A stretch of DNA of 64,000 bases from Parasedimentitalea marina. Its GTDB lineage: Bacteria; Pseudomonadota; Alphaproteobacteria; Rhodobacterales; Rhodobacteraceae. The position numbers and the translations under genes are program-made. Numbering within the stretch: the first letter of the stretch is position 1; each line of letters opens with the position of its first letter. The stretch lies in contig NZ_CP033219.1 in NCBI RefSeq assembly GCF_004006175.1, positions 3,906,001 to 3,970,000 on the forward strand, written 5' to 3'. This document shows, piece by piece, positions 15,905 to 25,286 of the stretch. The notes below the pieces were generated by a model, which searched no databases, was not told the origin of the DNA, and saw only the letters and a program-made list of their open reading frames with translations.

Positions 15905-17188
15905 TTAGTTACAGCCGGACGTGATATTGTTTTCCGCTGCATAGGCGCTGGAGTCTTCCGCAACCAATGCACCGATCACATCGCCGTCGGTTGCTTTGAA
16001 GTCAGAGATCAGCGACCAGGTTTGGCTGCTTGCGTCCCACTGGGTTACACCAACCAGACCGGGGCCACCGTGGTTTTCACAAGACACGTTGAAGGTTGGA
16101 CCAAAGTTGGGCATGCCCAGGTCAACCATCTTGGCCTCGTTCATTTCCAGGGCTTGCATACCATCGCGCATCATAGCTGCGTCGATATCTGCGGTGCCGT
16201 GAATGCCTTGGGCTGTTTTCACAGCTTCAGCGGCCAACATCGCTGCGTACATGCCACGGTTATACAGAACGGTACCGATCTGATCACCTGCGCCGGCGGC
16301 CTTACCCGTATCAACAACATACTTCTGGATATGGTTGAACACAGGGAAGTCACGACCAACGTTATGGAAGGTCACCGCCTTATAGCCATTGGCTGCATCG
16401 CCAGCTGACATCACGTCATGCTCGGCACCGGACCACCAGACACCAATGAAGTTTTCCATCGGGAAGCGGATGTTGGCGGCTTCTTGAATGGCCACCTGGT
16501 TCATCACGCCCCAGCCCCACATGGTCACATAATCCGGACGCTCGCGGCGGATCTGCAGCCATTGGCTTTTCTGCTCTTGGCCTGGGTGATCAACTGGCAA
16601 AAGGCTGAGTTCAAAGCCATGCTTTTCAGCCAGCTCTTCCAGGGTGCGGATCGGCTCTTTGCCATAGGCAGAGTTGTGGTAGACCAGCGCCAGTTTCTTG
16701 CCTTTGATGTCGCCATCATTCAGCTCTAGCAAGTAGTTGACCACGCCCGACGCACCGTTCCAGTAGTTGGCAGGGTAGTTGAAGACGTTCGAGAACACTT
16801 CGCCATTCGCAGCCGAAGTCCGGCCGTAACCCATGGTGTGCATTGGAATATTATCTGCCGTCACTTTTGGGATCAGCTGATAGGTGATACCTGTCGACAG
16901 AGGTTGATAAACCAGCGCGCCTTCGCCCTTGGTCGACTCGTAGCATTCCACACCTTTTTCGGTGTTATAGCCGGTCTCACATTCGATCAGCTTGGTCATC
17001 ACGCCGCCGATACCACCGTCACGCTCGTTCAGCAGGGTGAAATAATCTGCATAGCCATCCGCAAAGGGAATGCCGCCAGCCGCATAAGGGCCGGTGCGAT
17101 AGCTCAGCGATGGAAACACCAGATCCGCCATCGCGGGGCCAGCGGCCATCAAGGCGCTTAGCGCCAGAGTAGTCAGTTTCATTTTCAT
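15905..17188 (-). CDS. ABC transporter substrate-binding protein (LivK-like family)
   Basis: A 427-residue periplasmic protein with a clear signal peptide (about 1-21, MKMKLTTLALSALMAAGPAMA, cleavage after AMA; quoted to the limit by its core LALSALMAAG). The type I periplasmic-binding fold shows in LKLIECETGYNTEKG-like and GKKLALVYHNSAYG segments. It is longer than classical LivK (about 345 mature residues) and belongs to the subgroup usually found with acyl-CoA ligase genes, so the ligand may be a carboxylate rather than an amino acid. GGGAGGA precedes ATG 17188. Stem-loops follow the stop codon. Confidence 0.9.
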   Translation of the reverse strand: MKMKLTTLALSALMAAGPAMADLVFPSLSYRTGPYAAGGIPFADGYADYFTLLNERDGGIGGVMTKLIECETGYNTEKGVECYESTKGEGALVYQPLSTGITYQLIPKVTADNIPMHTMGYGRTSAANGEVFSNVFNYPANYWNGASGVVNYLLELNDGDIKGKKLALVYHNSAYGKEPIRTLEELAEKHGFELSLLPVDHPGQEQKSQWLQIRRERPDYVTMWGWGVMNQVAIQEAANIRFPMENFIGVWWSGAEHDVMSAGDAANGYKAVTFHNVGRDFPVFNHIQKYVVDTGKAAGAGDQIGTVLYNRGMYAAMLAAEAVKTAQGIHGTADIDAAMMRDGMQALEMNEAKMVDLGMPNFGPTFNVSCENHGGPGLVGVTQWDASSQTWSLISDFKATDGDVIGALVAEDSSAYAAENNITSGCN

Positions 17189-17278
17189 CGGTATTCATCC
17201 TCCCATGGTGTTATCCGATGTGGATAAAGAACGAGGGTTTGATCTTATTATTCCCTCGCAACTCAGGTGCCTGCCCCG

Positions 17279-18355
17279 CTAGTGCGGGAAAGGCCAAAGT
17301 CGTAGTTTTTCCTTAGCGACACGCCATAACTGTGCCATTCCGTGTGGCTCGGCGATCAGGAACACGATAATCAGTGCACCGACGATAACCAGCTGAAAAT
17401 GCGCCACGATATCCGTGGGCCAGCCCAGTACATCAACGCCGACAACCTTTAGTACCACCGGCAGCAGCACCAGAAAGGCGGCCCCGGCGAATGAGCCAAA
17501 GATGGATCCCAGCCCGCCGATGATCACCATGAACAGCACCAGGAACGATTTGGAGATGCCAAAGGCCTCGCCCACTTCGACCGCGCCCAGATAGACCGAG
17601 AAGAACAGCGCCCCCGAGATGCCGATAAAGAAGCCCGACACCGCAAAGGCGGTCAGTTTGGCCTTCAGCGGGTTCACCCCAATGATCTCAGCGGCAATAT
17701 CCATATCCCGGATCGCCATCCAGCTGCGGCCAATGGTGCCGCGTGTCAGGTTGCGGGCGATCACAGCGCAGAGGGTCAGGAAAATCAGGCTGAACATATA
17801 GGTCGCCCAGGCCGGCGCATTGGGGCCAGTGATCAGAATGCCAAACACGTCACGTTCCGGAGCACTGATCTGGCCTGAGGCCGAGTAGTTGTAGAACCAC
17901 GGCACCCGGTTGAACAACCAGACCAGAAAGAACTGCGCCGCCAATGTTGCCACCGCCAGATAGAAGCCTTTGATCCGCAGGCTTGGCAGGCCAAACACCA
18001 CACAGACAATGGCCGTCATGCCACCGGCCAGCAGCACGTGCACGAACATCGACACCTCGGGCATCATGGTCATGAACTTATAGCAGGCATAGGCCCCCAC
18101 CGCCATGAAACCACCAGTGCCCAGACTGACCTGACCGGCATAACCCACCAGAATGTTCAGCCCGATCGCTGCAATCGCATAGATCAGAAACGGCAGCAGA
18201 ATCGCGTTGGCCCAGTAATCATTGATGACAAAGGGCACCACCAAAAAGGCAATCGCAAGAACAGCATAATACCGGAACCGATCAAATTTGATCGGGAACG
18301 TCTGGCTGTCCTGCTCGTAGGAGGATTTGAAATCTCCGGATTCACGATAGAACAT
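17279..18355 (-). CDS. LIV-type ABC transporter permease (LivM family)
   Basis: A 358-residue inner-membrane protein with about nine transmembrane helices. Diagnostic segments are the start of helix 3 (AIGLNILVGYAGQVSLG) and the long cytoplasmic loop GRSWMAIRDMDIAAEIIGVNP, which contacts the ATPases. An unusually long hydrophilic N-terminus (residues 1-28) precedes the first helix. Forms the translocation pore with the LivH-type subunit encoded just upstream. Confidence 0.93.
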   Translation of the reverse strand: MFYRESGDFKSSYEQDSQTFPIKFDRFRYYAVLAIAFLVVPFVINDYWANAILLPFLIYAIAAIGLNILVGYAGQVSLGTGGFMAVGAYACYKFMTMMPEVSMFVHVLLAGGMTAIVCVVFGLPSLRIKGFYLAVATLAAQFFLVWLFNRVPWFYNYSASGQISAPERDVFGILITGPNAPAWATYMFSLIFLTLCAVIARNLTRGTIGRSWMAIRDMDIAAEIIGVNPLKAKLTAFAVSGFFIGISGALFFSVYLGAVEVGEAFGISKSFLVLFMVIIGGLGSIFGSFAGAAFLVLLPVVLKVVGVDVLGWPTDIVAHFQLVIVGALIIVFLIAEPHGMAQLWRVAKEKLRLWPFPH

Positions 18356-18470
18356 ATCTTAGATGCTCCCTTGTTTCTGAGCGCGATTAAGAGCCGCTGG
18401 CGTCAGTTGTTTCGTCCGTTCGGAGTATTCGCGGTTATCAGAAAACTGCGCAGCGAAGATCAGTTTGGTG

Positions 18471-19469
18471 CTAAACCCTTTCAATGATCTTCTCCCCAAA
18501 CAATCCTTGCGGGCGGAACACCAGGAACAGCAGCGCCAGCACATAGGCGAACCAGTTCTCGGTGGCGCCACCGACCAGCGGCCCAACAGAGAATTCAAAC
18601 AGCTTCTCGCCCACTCCGATGATCAAGCCACCGACGATGGCCCCGGGGATCGAAGTAAACCCGCCCAGCATCAGCACCGGCAGCGCCTTTAGCGCGATCA
18701 GCGACAGCGAGAACTGTACACCTGATTTTGTGCCCCACATGATGCCAGCAACCAGCGCCACAAACCCGGCTACCGACCAGACTAGCACCCAGATGAAATT
18801 CAGCGAAATCCCAACCGACAGCGCCGCCTGGTGGTCATCGGCCACCGCCCGCATGGCACGGCCCTGTTTGGTGTATTGCGAAAACAGCACCAGCCCGATC
18901 ACCAGCAGCGCCGCCACAACCGTCGCCACCATGTCCAGATTGTCGATAAAGAAGCCGTAGAAATTGTCACTGCCCAGACCGGCGGTCATATCCTCGATCC
19001 AGAACGATCCCCCCTGCGGCAGGCCAATGTCCAGCTTCTTGATCTCCGACCCCCACATCAGGTCCGAGACACCCTCAAGGAAATAGGCCAAGCCAATGGT
19101 TGCCATGAACAGAATGATCGGCTCTTGACCCACCAAATGGCGCATCACCAGGCGTTGCACCAGCCAGGCAAACAGCACCATCACGCCAACGGTCAGCAAG
19201 ATCGCCAGGAAGGCCGGCACATGCCAGCCAAAGTGGTGAATATCAGTGCCAAACACCGCATTGATAATATGGCTGAACGGCACCTGGCCATTCATGATCC
19301 CCACCAGCGTCATAGCCGCAAACAGCGCCATAACCCCTTGGGCATAGTTGAAAATTCCGGACGCCTTGTAGATCAACACAAAGCCCAGCGCCACCAAAGC
19401 ATAGAGCACTCCGGCCATCAGCCCGTTGATGAACACCTCGGTGGCAAAAAGAAACTGATCAGGCATCAT
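18471..19469 (-). CDS. LIV-type ABC transporter permease (LivH family)
   Basis: A 332-residue membrane protein with about eight helices. Family marks are GVLYALVALGFVLIYKASGIFNYAQG near the N-terminus (helix 1-2), the ATPase-contact loop KQGRAMRAVADDHQAA, and GKSGVQFSLSLIALKALP-like C-terminal sequence. Two adjacent ATGs are possible starts; GGGGG lies 5 bases before the first. It follows the LivG-type gene by 26 bases. Confidence 0.93.
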   Translation of the reverse strand: MMPDQFLFATEVFINGLMAGVLYALVALGFVLIYKASGIFNYAQGVMALFAAMTLVGIMNGQVPFSHIINAVFGTDIHHFGWHVPAFLAILLTVGVMVLFAWLVQRLVMRHLVGQEPIILFMATIGLAYFLEGVSDLMWGSEIKKLDIGLPQGGSFWIEDMTAGLGSDNFYGFFIDNLDMVATVVAALLVIGLVLFSQYTKQGRAMRAVADDHQAALSVGISLNFIWVLVWSVAGFVALVAGIMWGTKSGVQFSLSLIALKALPVLMLGGFTSIPGAIVGGLIIGVGEKLFEFSVGPLVGGATENWFAYVLALLFLVFRPQGLFGEKIIERV

Positions 19470-19495
19470 AGCCCCCTATAAAGTCTGTCAGAAAG

Positions 19496-20314
19496 TCAGT
19501 CATTGGACACCCCCAGATAGGCGTCAATCACCTGCTGATTATTACGCACCTCATCCGGTGTGCCGTCGCCGATTTTCTTACCATAATCCATCACCACCAC
19601 CCGGTCGGACAGATCCATCACCACGCCCATATCGTGTTCGATCAACGCAATCGTGGTGCCAAATTCGTCATTCACATCCAGAATAAAGCGGCTCATGTCC
19701 TCTTTTTCCTCGACGTTCATGCCTGCCATCGGTTCGTCCAGCAGCAGCAATTTGGGCTCAGCTGCCAGCGCCCGCGCCAGTTCCACCCGCTTTTTCAACC
19801 CGTAGGGCAGTCGTGCCACCGGAGTTTTACGAATGTGCTGGATTTCCAGAAAATCAATGATCTTCTCGGCCACTTCGCGATTGGCGACCTCTTCCGCCTC
19901 AGCTTTGCCTTTCCACAGAGCCTGTGAAAACAGGCCTGCTTTCATATGGCCCAACCGTCCAGTCATCACGTTGTCCAGGACGCTCATACCTTCAAACAGC
20001 GCGATGTTCTGGAATGTCCGCGCGATACCTTGCTGTGCAACCTCATAAGGGCGCATCTGGGGCCGCGGCTCGCCGTGGAACCAAACTTCACCTTCTTGCG
20101 GGACATAGAACCCGGAGATCACGTTCAGCATCGATGATTTACCGGCACCATTGGGGCCGATAATCGCGCGGATCTCGCCCTCACGGATGTCGAAACTGAT
20201 GTCCTTGATCGCCACCACGCCGCCAAACCGCAGAGTGATGTTCTTCATCTCCATCACCACGCCGCCGATTTTACGGCCGTCTGCTGTGATATATCCGTCT
20301 TGCATATCTTTCAC
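19496..20314 (-). CDS. LIV-type ABC transporter ATP-binding protein (LivG family)
   Basis: A 272-residue ATPase. Walker A GPNGAGKSS follows the LivG-type opening NITLRFGGVVAIKDISF. The Q-loop region has IARTFQNIALFEGMSVLDN, and Walker B is LLLLDEPMAGMN. The ABC signature is degenerate, LPYGLKKRVELARAL instead of LSGGQ, as in many LivG proteins. GTG 20314 is preceded by GAAGGG; ATG 20305 is an alternative. A degenerate copy of the extragenic repeat sits in its leader. Confidence 0.92.
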   Translation of the reverse strand: MKDMQDGYITADGRKIGGVVMEMKNITLRFGGVVAIKDISFDIREGEIRAIIGPNGAGKSSMLNVISGFYVPQEGEVWFHGEPRPQMRPYEVAQQGIARTFQNIALFEGMSVLDNVMTGRLGHMKAGLFSQALWKGKAEAEEVANREVAEKIIDFLEIQHIRKTPVARLPYGLKKRVELARALAAEPKLLLLDEPMAGMNVEEKEDMSRFILDVNDEFGTTIALIEHDMGVVMDLSDRVVVMDYGKKIGDGTPDEVRNNQQVIDAYLGVSND

Positions 20315-20325
20315 GACACCGCGCC

Positions 20326-20357
20326 CTTCATCTTTTCAGAAATACTCCCGCCGGAGG
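20326..20357 (+). repeat. Degenerate copy of the extragenic repeat
   Basis: CTTCATCT, then AGAAATA and CTCCCGCCGGAGG. It matches the 53826 copy, including the CCGCCGGAGGC tail, but has lost GGC and one T of the core. It lies in the 82-base spacer between the acyl-CoA synthetase and LivG-type genes. Confidence 0.4.
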
Positions 20358-20396
20358 CTTCACTGTGCCGCAAAGCGGCTCCCGTCCTCGCGATGT

Positions 20397-22370
20397 TCAT
20401 TCTGCGGCCACTTTCTGCGCCGTCACCGGCGTCACCTCGGCGTCACCAATGTCCAGCGTCGCACTGATCGCGCCCTTGCGGCCATCTTCATAAGTGACCT
20501 CGGTCGTGGTCGAAATTTGCGGTGAACCATCATAAAGTGCCCCAATGATGTCGGCAAACTTCTCTTCGACGATCCGGCGGCGCACTTTGCGGGTGCGAGT
20601 CATCTCACCATCGTCAGCGTCCAGCTCCTTGTGCAGCACCACAAAGCGATGCACCTGGCAGCCCGACAACATCGGATCTTCAGCCACGGATTTATTGACC
20701 GCCGACACATGTTCACTGATGCTTTGCAGCACCTTGGGATGGCCAGCCAATTCCTGATACGAGGCATAGGCGATGTTGTTGCGTTCCGCCCAGTTGCCCA
20801 CCGCGGTCAGGTCAATGTTGATAAAGGCAACACAACGATCCTGCCCATTGCCGAACAACACTGCTTCCAGAATATCAGGGTAGAACTTCAGCTTGTTCTC
20901 GACAAACTTGGGCGCAAACATGCTGCCATCGGCCATTTTGCCAACGTCTTTGGCGCGATCGATGATCCGCAAATGGCCTGAGTTTTCCTCAAAGAAGCCC
21001 GCATCGCCAGTTGCCACCCATCCTTCGGCATCTTTGGTATCCGCAGTGCTTTCGGGGTTCTTGTAATATTCCACAAAGGTGCCCGGCGAACGGTAGAAAA
21101 TCTCGCCATTGTCGGCGATTTTGATTTCCACATCTGGGGCCGGAACACCCACAGTATCTGCACGCACTTCTCCATCGGGCTGCACGGTGATGAACACTGT
21201 AGCTTCAGTCTGACCGTACAATTGTTTCAGATTGATACCCAGTGAGCGATAGAATTCAAAAATTTCAGGCCCGATTGCCTCGCCGGCTGTGTAGCCGACA
21301 CGCACATTGCCAAAGCCCAGGGTATCCTTCAGCGGACCAAAGACCAGCACATCACCCAGCGCGTATTTCAACCGATCCATGAACCCGACCGGTTTGCCGT
21401 CCAGAATGGCCGGTCCCACTTTCTTGGCATGCGCCATAAAGTGATGGAACATACGCTGCTTCAACTTGCCGGCGTCTTCCATGCGGATCATCACATTGGT
21501 CAGCTGCGTTTCAAACACCCGTGGCGGCGCGAAATAGTAGCTGGGACCAATCTCACGCAGATCGGTCATCATGGTCTCGGCGCTTTCGGGACAGTTCACA
21601 CAGAACCCGGTCCAGTAGGCCTGACCGATGGAAAAGATGAAATCGCCAACCCAGGCCATCGGCAGATAGGCCAGAACTTCGTCATCCAGACCCAGCTTAT
21701 CAAATTCCGAGGCGTTCTTGGCGCTTTCAATCACATTGCGGTTGGATAACACCACGCCCTTGGGTTTGCCCGTGGTGCCCGAGGTATAGAGCATCACGCA
21801 GGTGCTGTCGTAATTCAGCTCGCTGCGACGTGATTTGAGTTCGGGAATATACTCGTCATAGGCCGCGCGGCCCTGATCCTGCACATGGCTGTATTGGTGC
21901 AGCTGCGAGTGGTCATATTTACGCAGGCCCCGTGGATCCAGATAGATCAGGTGTTCAAACTGGTGCAACTGGTCCTGCACCTCGATTACCTTGTCGACCT
22001 GTTCCTGATCGGTAACGATCACAAAGCGGGCGCCACAATGGCTCAACACATAGGCCATCTCTTCGGCATTGGCGTCCTGATACAACGGAACCGGGATCGC
22101 GCCCACGGATTGAGCAGCAACCATCGCCCAGTACAAATAGGGGCGGTTGCGGCCAATCACGGCGATGAAATCGCCCTTGTTGACACCAAGATTGATGAAA
22201 CCAAGCGCCAGCGCCTCGATCTCTTTTTCTGCCTCAGCCCAGCTCCAGCATTGCCAAATGCCAAATTCCTTCTCCCGGTAAGCGGGCGAATTCGCGAACT
22301 GCGTTGCGTTGCGTTGAAGCAGCGCCGGCAGGGATAGCTTTCCCTCGGCGCCTGACTGCATCTGAGCCAA
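20397..22370 (-). CDS. AMP-dependent long-chain-fatty-acid-type acyl-CoA synthetase
   Basis: A 657-residue adenylate-forming enzyme, the length of FadD15/ACSL-type ligases. It has the complete A3 loop YTSGTTGKPKG, the A5 core YGQTEA, and the A7/A8 segment TGDAGFFEENSGHLRIIDR. These activate a carboxylate with ATP and load it on CoA. A TTG start at 22370 is preferred, because GGAGGAG lies exactly 7 bases upstream; the first ATG (22361) is too far from it. First gene of the seven-gene operon. Linked to a LIV-type transporter, it probably activates the imported carboxylate, but the substrate is unknown. Confidence 0.92.
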   Translation of the reverse strand: MAQMQSGAEGKLSLPALLQRNATQFANSPAYREKEFGIWQCWSWAEAEKEIEALALGFINLGVNKGDFIAVIGRNRPYLYWAMVAAQSVGAIPVPLYQDANAEEMAYVLSHCGARFVIVTDQEQVDKVIEVQDQLHQFEHLIYLDPRGLRKYDHSQLHQYSHVQDQGRAAYDEYIPELKSRRSELNYDSTCVMLYTSGTTGKPKGVVLSNRNVIESAKNASEFDKLGLDDEVLAYLPMAWVGDFIFSIGQAYWTGFCVNCPESAETMMTDLREIGPSYYFAPPRVFETQLTNVMIRMEDAGKLKQRMFHHFMAHAKKVGPAILDGKPVGFMDRLKYALGDVLVFGPLKDTLGFGNVRVGYTAGEAIGPEIFEFYRSLGINLKQLYGQTEATVFITVQPDGEVRADTVGVPAPDVEIKIADNGEIFYRSPGTFVEYYKNPESTADTKDAEGWVATGDAGFFEENSGHLRIIDRAKDVGKMADGSMFAPKFVENKLKFYPDILEAVLFGNGQDRCVAFINIDLTAVGNWAERNNIAYASYQELAGHPKVLQSISEHVSAVNKSVAEDPMLSGCQVHRFVVLHKELDADDGEMTRTRKVRRRIVEEKFADIIGALYDGSPQISTTTEVTYEDGRKGAISATLDIGDAEVTPVTAQKVAAE

Positions 22371-22488
22371 TTTTATTCTCCTCCCTCTCCGACCCCCCTC
22401 GGCCGGATTGATCGCTTTTGGCGATTCTGATCCCGATTAGGGACGCTGCAATGATTGACCGTCAACTTTTTCCTGAAGGTTTCCCAAT

Positions 22489-22505
22489 TGTTACGAATTG
22501 TAACA
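22489..22505. promoter_or_regulatory. Palindromic operator candidate between LIV operon and kinase
   Basis: TGTTAC-GAATT-GTAACA is a perfect inverted repeat with 6-base arms, and the half-site TGTAAC recurs at 22541-22546. It lies in the 226-base divergent region between the acyl-CoA synthetase and histidine kinase genes, so it could control either or both. Confidence 0.45.
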
Positions 22506-22596
22506 GCCTTAAATCAATGCCTGATGCGGTGCTATTTTGCTGTAACGCCCCTTTGACAGGCCCGCGCAGGATGATAGCCATATCGCCGAGGGACTG

Positions 22597-24498
22597 ATGA
22601 ACAAAACAAGCAAGCAAACCACTGCAATGACCATGGCCGGGCTGAACCTGATCGCTCAGGCCCTGTCGATTTACGACGATGATCTTAAACTGGCGGTCTG
22701 CAATCACCGGTTCCAGGAAATGTTCGGCCTGCCCGATCACCTGACCACCCCAGGGGCCCGGTTTGACGATACCATCCGCTTTATTGCCGCCAGCGGTGAA
22801 TACGGGCCGGTGGAGAATATCGATGAACTGGTTCAGGCGCGGGTCGATCAGGCAATGGATTTTGCACCGCACTATATGGAGCGTGAACGTGGCAACGGCC
22901 AGTTCATCTCGGTCGAGGGTGCACCTTTGCCCAATGGTGGCTGGGTCACCGTCTACACGGACATCACCCCCACCAAGCAGGTTGAAAATTTACTGCGCGC
23001 CCGCTCAGAGGAACTATCCGAACAAGTTCTGGCTCATACCGAGGCCCTATCGGCGGCAAACCGGAAACTGGCCGCGTCGAATACCTCGCTGATAGAGACC
23101 AAACGGCAATTGACCGACATCGAGCGCCACACCCGGCTGACCACTGAAATGATGCCGGCCCATATCGCCCATGTCGATCAGGACGGGTATTACACCTATA
23201 CCAACCGTCGCCTAAGTGCTGTGTTTCCAGGCCGCCCATCCAAAATTCTGGGGATGCATATCGCAGAGGCTTTGGGAGACACCAGCCATGCGCGGATCGA
23301 GCCACACCTGCAAGCCGCCTACACCGGCAGTAGCCCAGTCTTTGAATTCACCGAAGACCACAGCAGCCGCCGCATCCGCGTGGCCCTGACCCCCGATCCT
23401 GCTGGCGGCATTTATGTTCTGTCGATGGACGTCACCGAAGAAACCCAGACCCGTGTGGCCCTGCAACAGGCCCGCCGCCGCGAATTGGCAGCGCAAATGA
23501 CCAGCGGATTGGCCCATGATTTTTCCAATCTTCTGACCATCATTTTAGGCATGCAGGGGCGGTTGGAAAAGATGTCGCTAACTCCGGACGCTAATGATCT
23601 GGTGCAGGGCACCCTGTCAGCCGCCCGGCGCGGAGGCCGGTTGCTGAACCGGATTGCCGATATGACGGGTCACCGGACTCTGCGGCCTCAGGCCACCGAC
23701 ATACACACCCTTCTTCACGAGCTGAAAATCCTAGCCTCGCCATCACTGCCGCAGGCAATGGGCTTGAGCGTGCTGGACAATACCCCCGACGGAGCGCTTT
23801 TACTTGATCCCGGTTTGCTGCAGGACGCCTTGCTGAACCTGATCCTAAATGCCCGCGATGCCTGCAGCGCGACCGGACAAATCACCGTCAGCGCCCATAT
23901 CGTTGGTCAAACCTGGCTTGAGCTCAGCGTCAGTGACACTGGCCCCGGATTCTCGGCCGAGGCCCTGAACAAGGCGCTCAACCCATTTTTCACCACCAAA
24001 GGCAGCGAAGGGTCAGGCCTGGGTCTGCCGATGGTCTATGACACGGTGAAACTGGCCGGCGGCGACGTCAGCATCGGCAACACCATTTCAGGGGCACGGG
24101 TCACCCTGCGTCTGCCGTATCGCAAAGCCCCAGATGCCCAAGGCGGTCTGGTCTTGCTGGTCGAGGACAGCGAGGAGCTGCGCGCGACGTTCCGCGACAT
24201 GTTGGTTGATTTGGGTCATTCGGTCATCGAGGCCACCTCGGTTGACGAAGCCTGCGCGCTGATGGCGGATCTCAAGGATATATCACTGGTTCTGTCCGAC
24301 ATCCGGCTGCACGGCGAGGCCACCGGACTGGATCTGCTGGACCGGTTACAAGGATCGGGACGTCCGATCATATTGATGACCTCGCTGCCACCTCAAGACC
24401 CCCTGCACTATTCAGCGTTGAAATCTGGTCCTGTGCTGCAAAAACCCTTTACCACTGCGCAGCTCTCGGCGCTGCTAAACGCGGAGACCGTGGCATGA
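22597..24498 (+). CDS. Hybrid sensor histidine kinase with PAS domains
   Basis: A 633-residue soluble kinase without transmembrane segments, so it senses a cytoplasmic or diffusible signal. A PAS-7-type domain (about 15-125) is followed by a coiled coil (126-180) and a second PAS domain (185-285). The HisKA domain has phospho-acceptor H307 (GLAHDFSN). The ATPase domain has N-box LLNLILNARDA (412-422), DTGPGF (447-452) and GSGLGL (472-477). A C-terminal receiver (518-630) has D568 in LSDIR. AGGGA precedes ATG 22597. It overlaps the next gene by four bases (ATGA) and is divergent from the LIV-type operon, which it may regulate. Confidence 0.93.
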   Translation: MNKTSKQTTAMTMAGLNLIAQALSIYDDDLKLAVCNHRFQEMFGLPDHLTTPGARFDDTIRFIAASGEYGPVENIDELVQARVDQAMDFAPHYMERERGNGQFISVEGAPLPNGGWVTVYTDITPTKQVENLLRARSEELSEQVLAHTEALSAANRKLAASNTSLIETKRQLTDIERHTRLTTEMMPAHIAHVDQDGYYTYTNRRLSAVFPGRPSKILGMHIAEALGDTSHARIEPHLQAAYTGSSPVFEFTEDHSSRRIRVALTPDPAGGIYVLSMDVTEETQTRVALQQARRRELAAQMTSGLAHDFSNLLTIILGMQGRLEKMSLTPDANDLVQGTLSAARRGGRLLNRIADMTGHRTLRPQATDIHTLLHELKILASPSLPQAMGLSVLDNTPDGALLLDPGLLQDALLNLILNARDACSATGQITVSAHIVGQTWLELSVSDTGPGFSAEALNKALNPFFTTKGSEGSGLGLPMVYDTVKLAGGDVSIGNTISGARVTLRLPYRKAPDAQGGLVLLVEDSEELRATFRDMLVDLGHSVIEATSVDEACALMADLKDISLVLSDIRLHGEATGLDLLDRLQGSGRPIILMTSLPPQDPLHYSALKSGPVLQKPFTTAQLSALLNAETVA

Positions 24499-25199
24499 CG
24501 ACGCCCCTGATTACCATTCTGGACGATGAACCCGAAATCCGCCGTATTTTGACCGAGGCGCTGGACGAGGCCGGGTTCCGCACCCAAAGCTTTGCCCGCG
24601 CCCGCGAATTCGAGGCCTCGCTGAAACGGGTAACCCCGGATGTTTGTTTGGTCGATCTGTCGCTGCCGGATACCGATGGATTGTCGCTGGTGCACAGGCT
24701 GGCATTAGAACAGGGGGCCGCAGTCATCATCATCTCGGGCCGGGCCCAGGTGCAGGATCGGGTGACCGGTCTGGAGCTGGGGGCGGATGACTATATCACC
24801 AAACCCTTTGATCCGGTTGAGGTCGTGGCCCGTGTCCGGGCCCGGCTGCGCAGTGGTCCGCGTCCCGCGGCCCAAACCAGTGACATTGCCCATTTCTCGG
24901 GTTGGACCGCACATTTCGACCGTTACATGCTGGAGGATGACAGCGGCACCGAGACGCCGTTTTCCCATGCTGAGGGTGAGGTGCTGAGGCTGTTTCTGGA
25001 CAGCCCCAAGCGCCTGATCTCACGCAGCCAGATGCAGGAAATGCTGGGCGGCGCGGCCGGTGACAGCTTTGACCGGGCGATGGATGTGCGCATTTCACGC
25101 CTGCGCACCAAACTGCGCGAAGATCCCAAGAATCCCCGCTTGATCAAGACCATCTATGGGGCCGGATATATCTTTTTGGGTGATGTCAGCTGGGACTGA
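24495..25199 (+). CDS. OmpR/PhoB-family response regulator
   Basis: A 234-residue two-domain regulator. The receiver (1-120) has acidic D10/D11, phospho-acceptor D54 (CLVDLS), S81 and K103 (TKPF). The C-terminal winged helix (about 130-230) ends in RLRTKLREDPKNPRLIKTIYG plus a GYIF wing, typical of OmpR/PhoB. It is translationally coupled to the hybrid kinase, its presumed partner. With a receiver also on the kinase, the kinase may pass phosphate to both. Tandem 11-base repeats of the kind such regulators bind lie 10 bases after its stop codon. Confidence 0.95.
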   Translation: MTTPLITILDDEPEIRRILTEALDEAGFRTQSFARAREFEASLKRVTPDVCLVDLSLPDTDGLSLVHRLALEQGAAVIIISGRAQVQDRVTGLELGADDYITKPFDPVEVVARVRARLRSGPRPAAQTSDIAHFSGWTAHFDRYMLEDDSGTETPFSHAEGEVLRLFLDSPKRLISRSQMQEMLGGAAGDSFDRAMDVRISRLRTKLREDPKNPRLIKTIYGAGYIFLGDVSWD

Positions 25200-25209
25200 G
25201 TCATTAAGT

Positions 25210-25231
25210 TGCATCGATCCTGCATCGACCT
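25210..25231. promoter_or_regulatory. Tandem 11-bp direct repeats upstream of the sulfatase
   Basis: TGCATCGATCC (25210-25220) is followed at once by TGCATCGACCT (25221-25231). Two 11-base direct repeats in register are the binding pattern of OmpR/PhoB-family regulators. A possible -10, TAGAAT, lies at 25242-25247, and the sulfatase starts at 25287. Confidence 0.5.
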
Positions 25232-25286
25232 AATATCATGATAGAATTGAGATTGTAGCAGAGACTTTTGAACAAGGGATTTCCCC

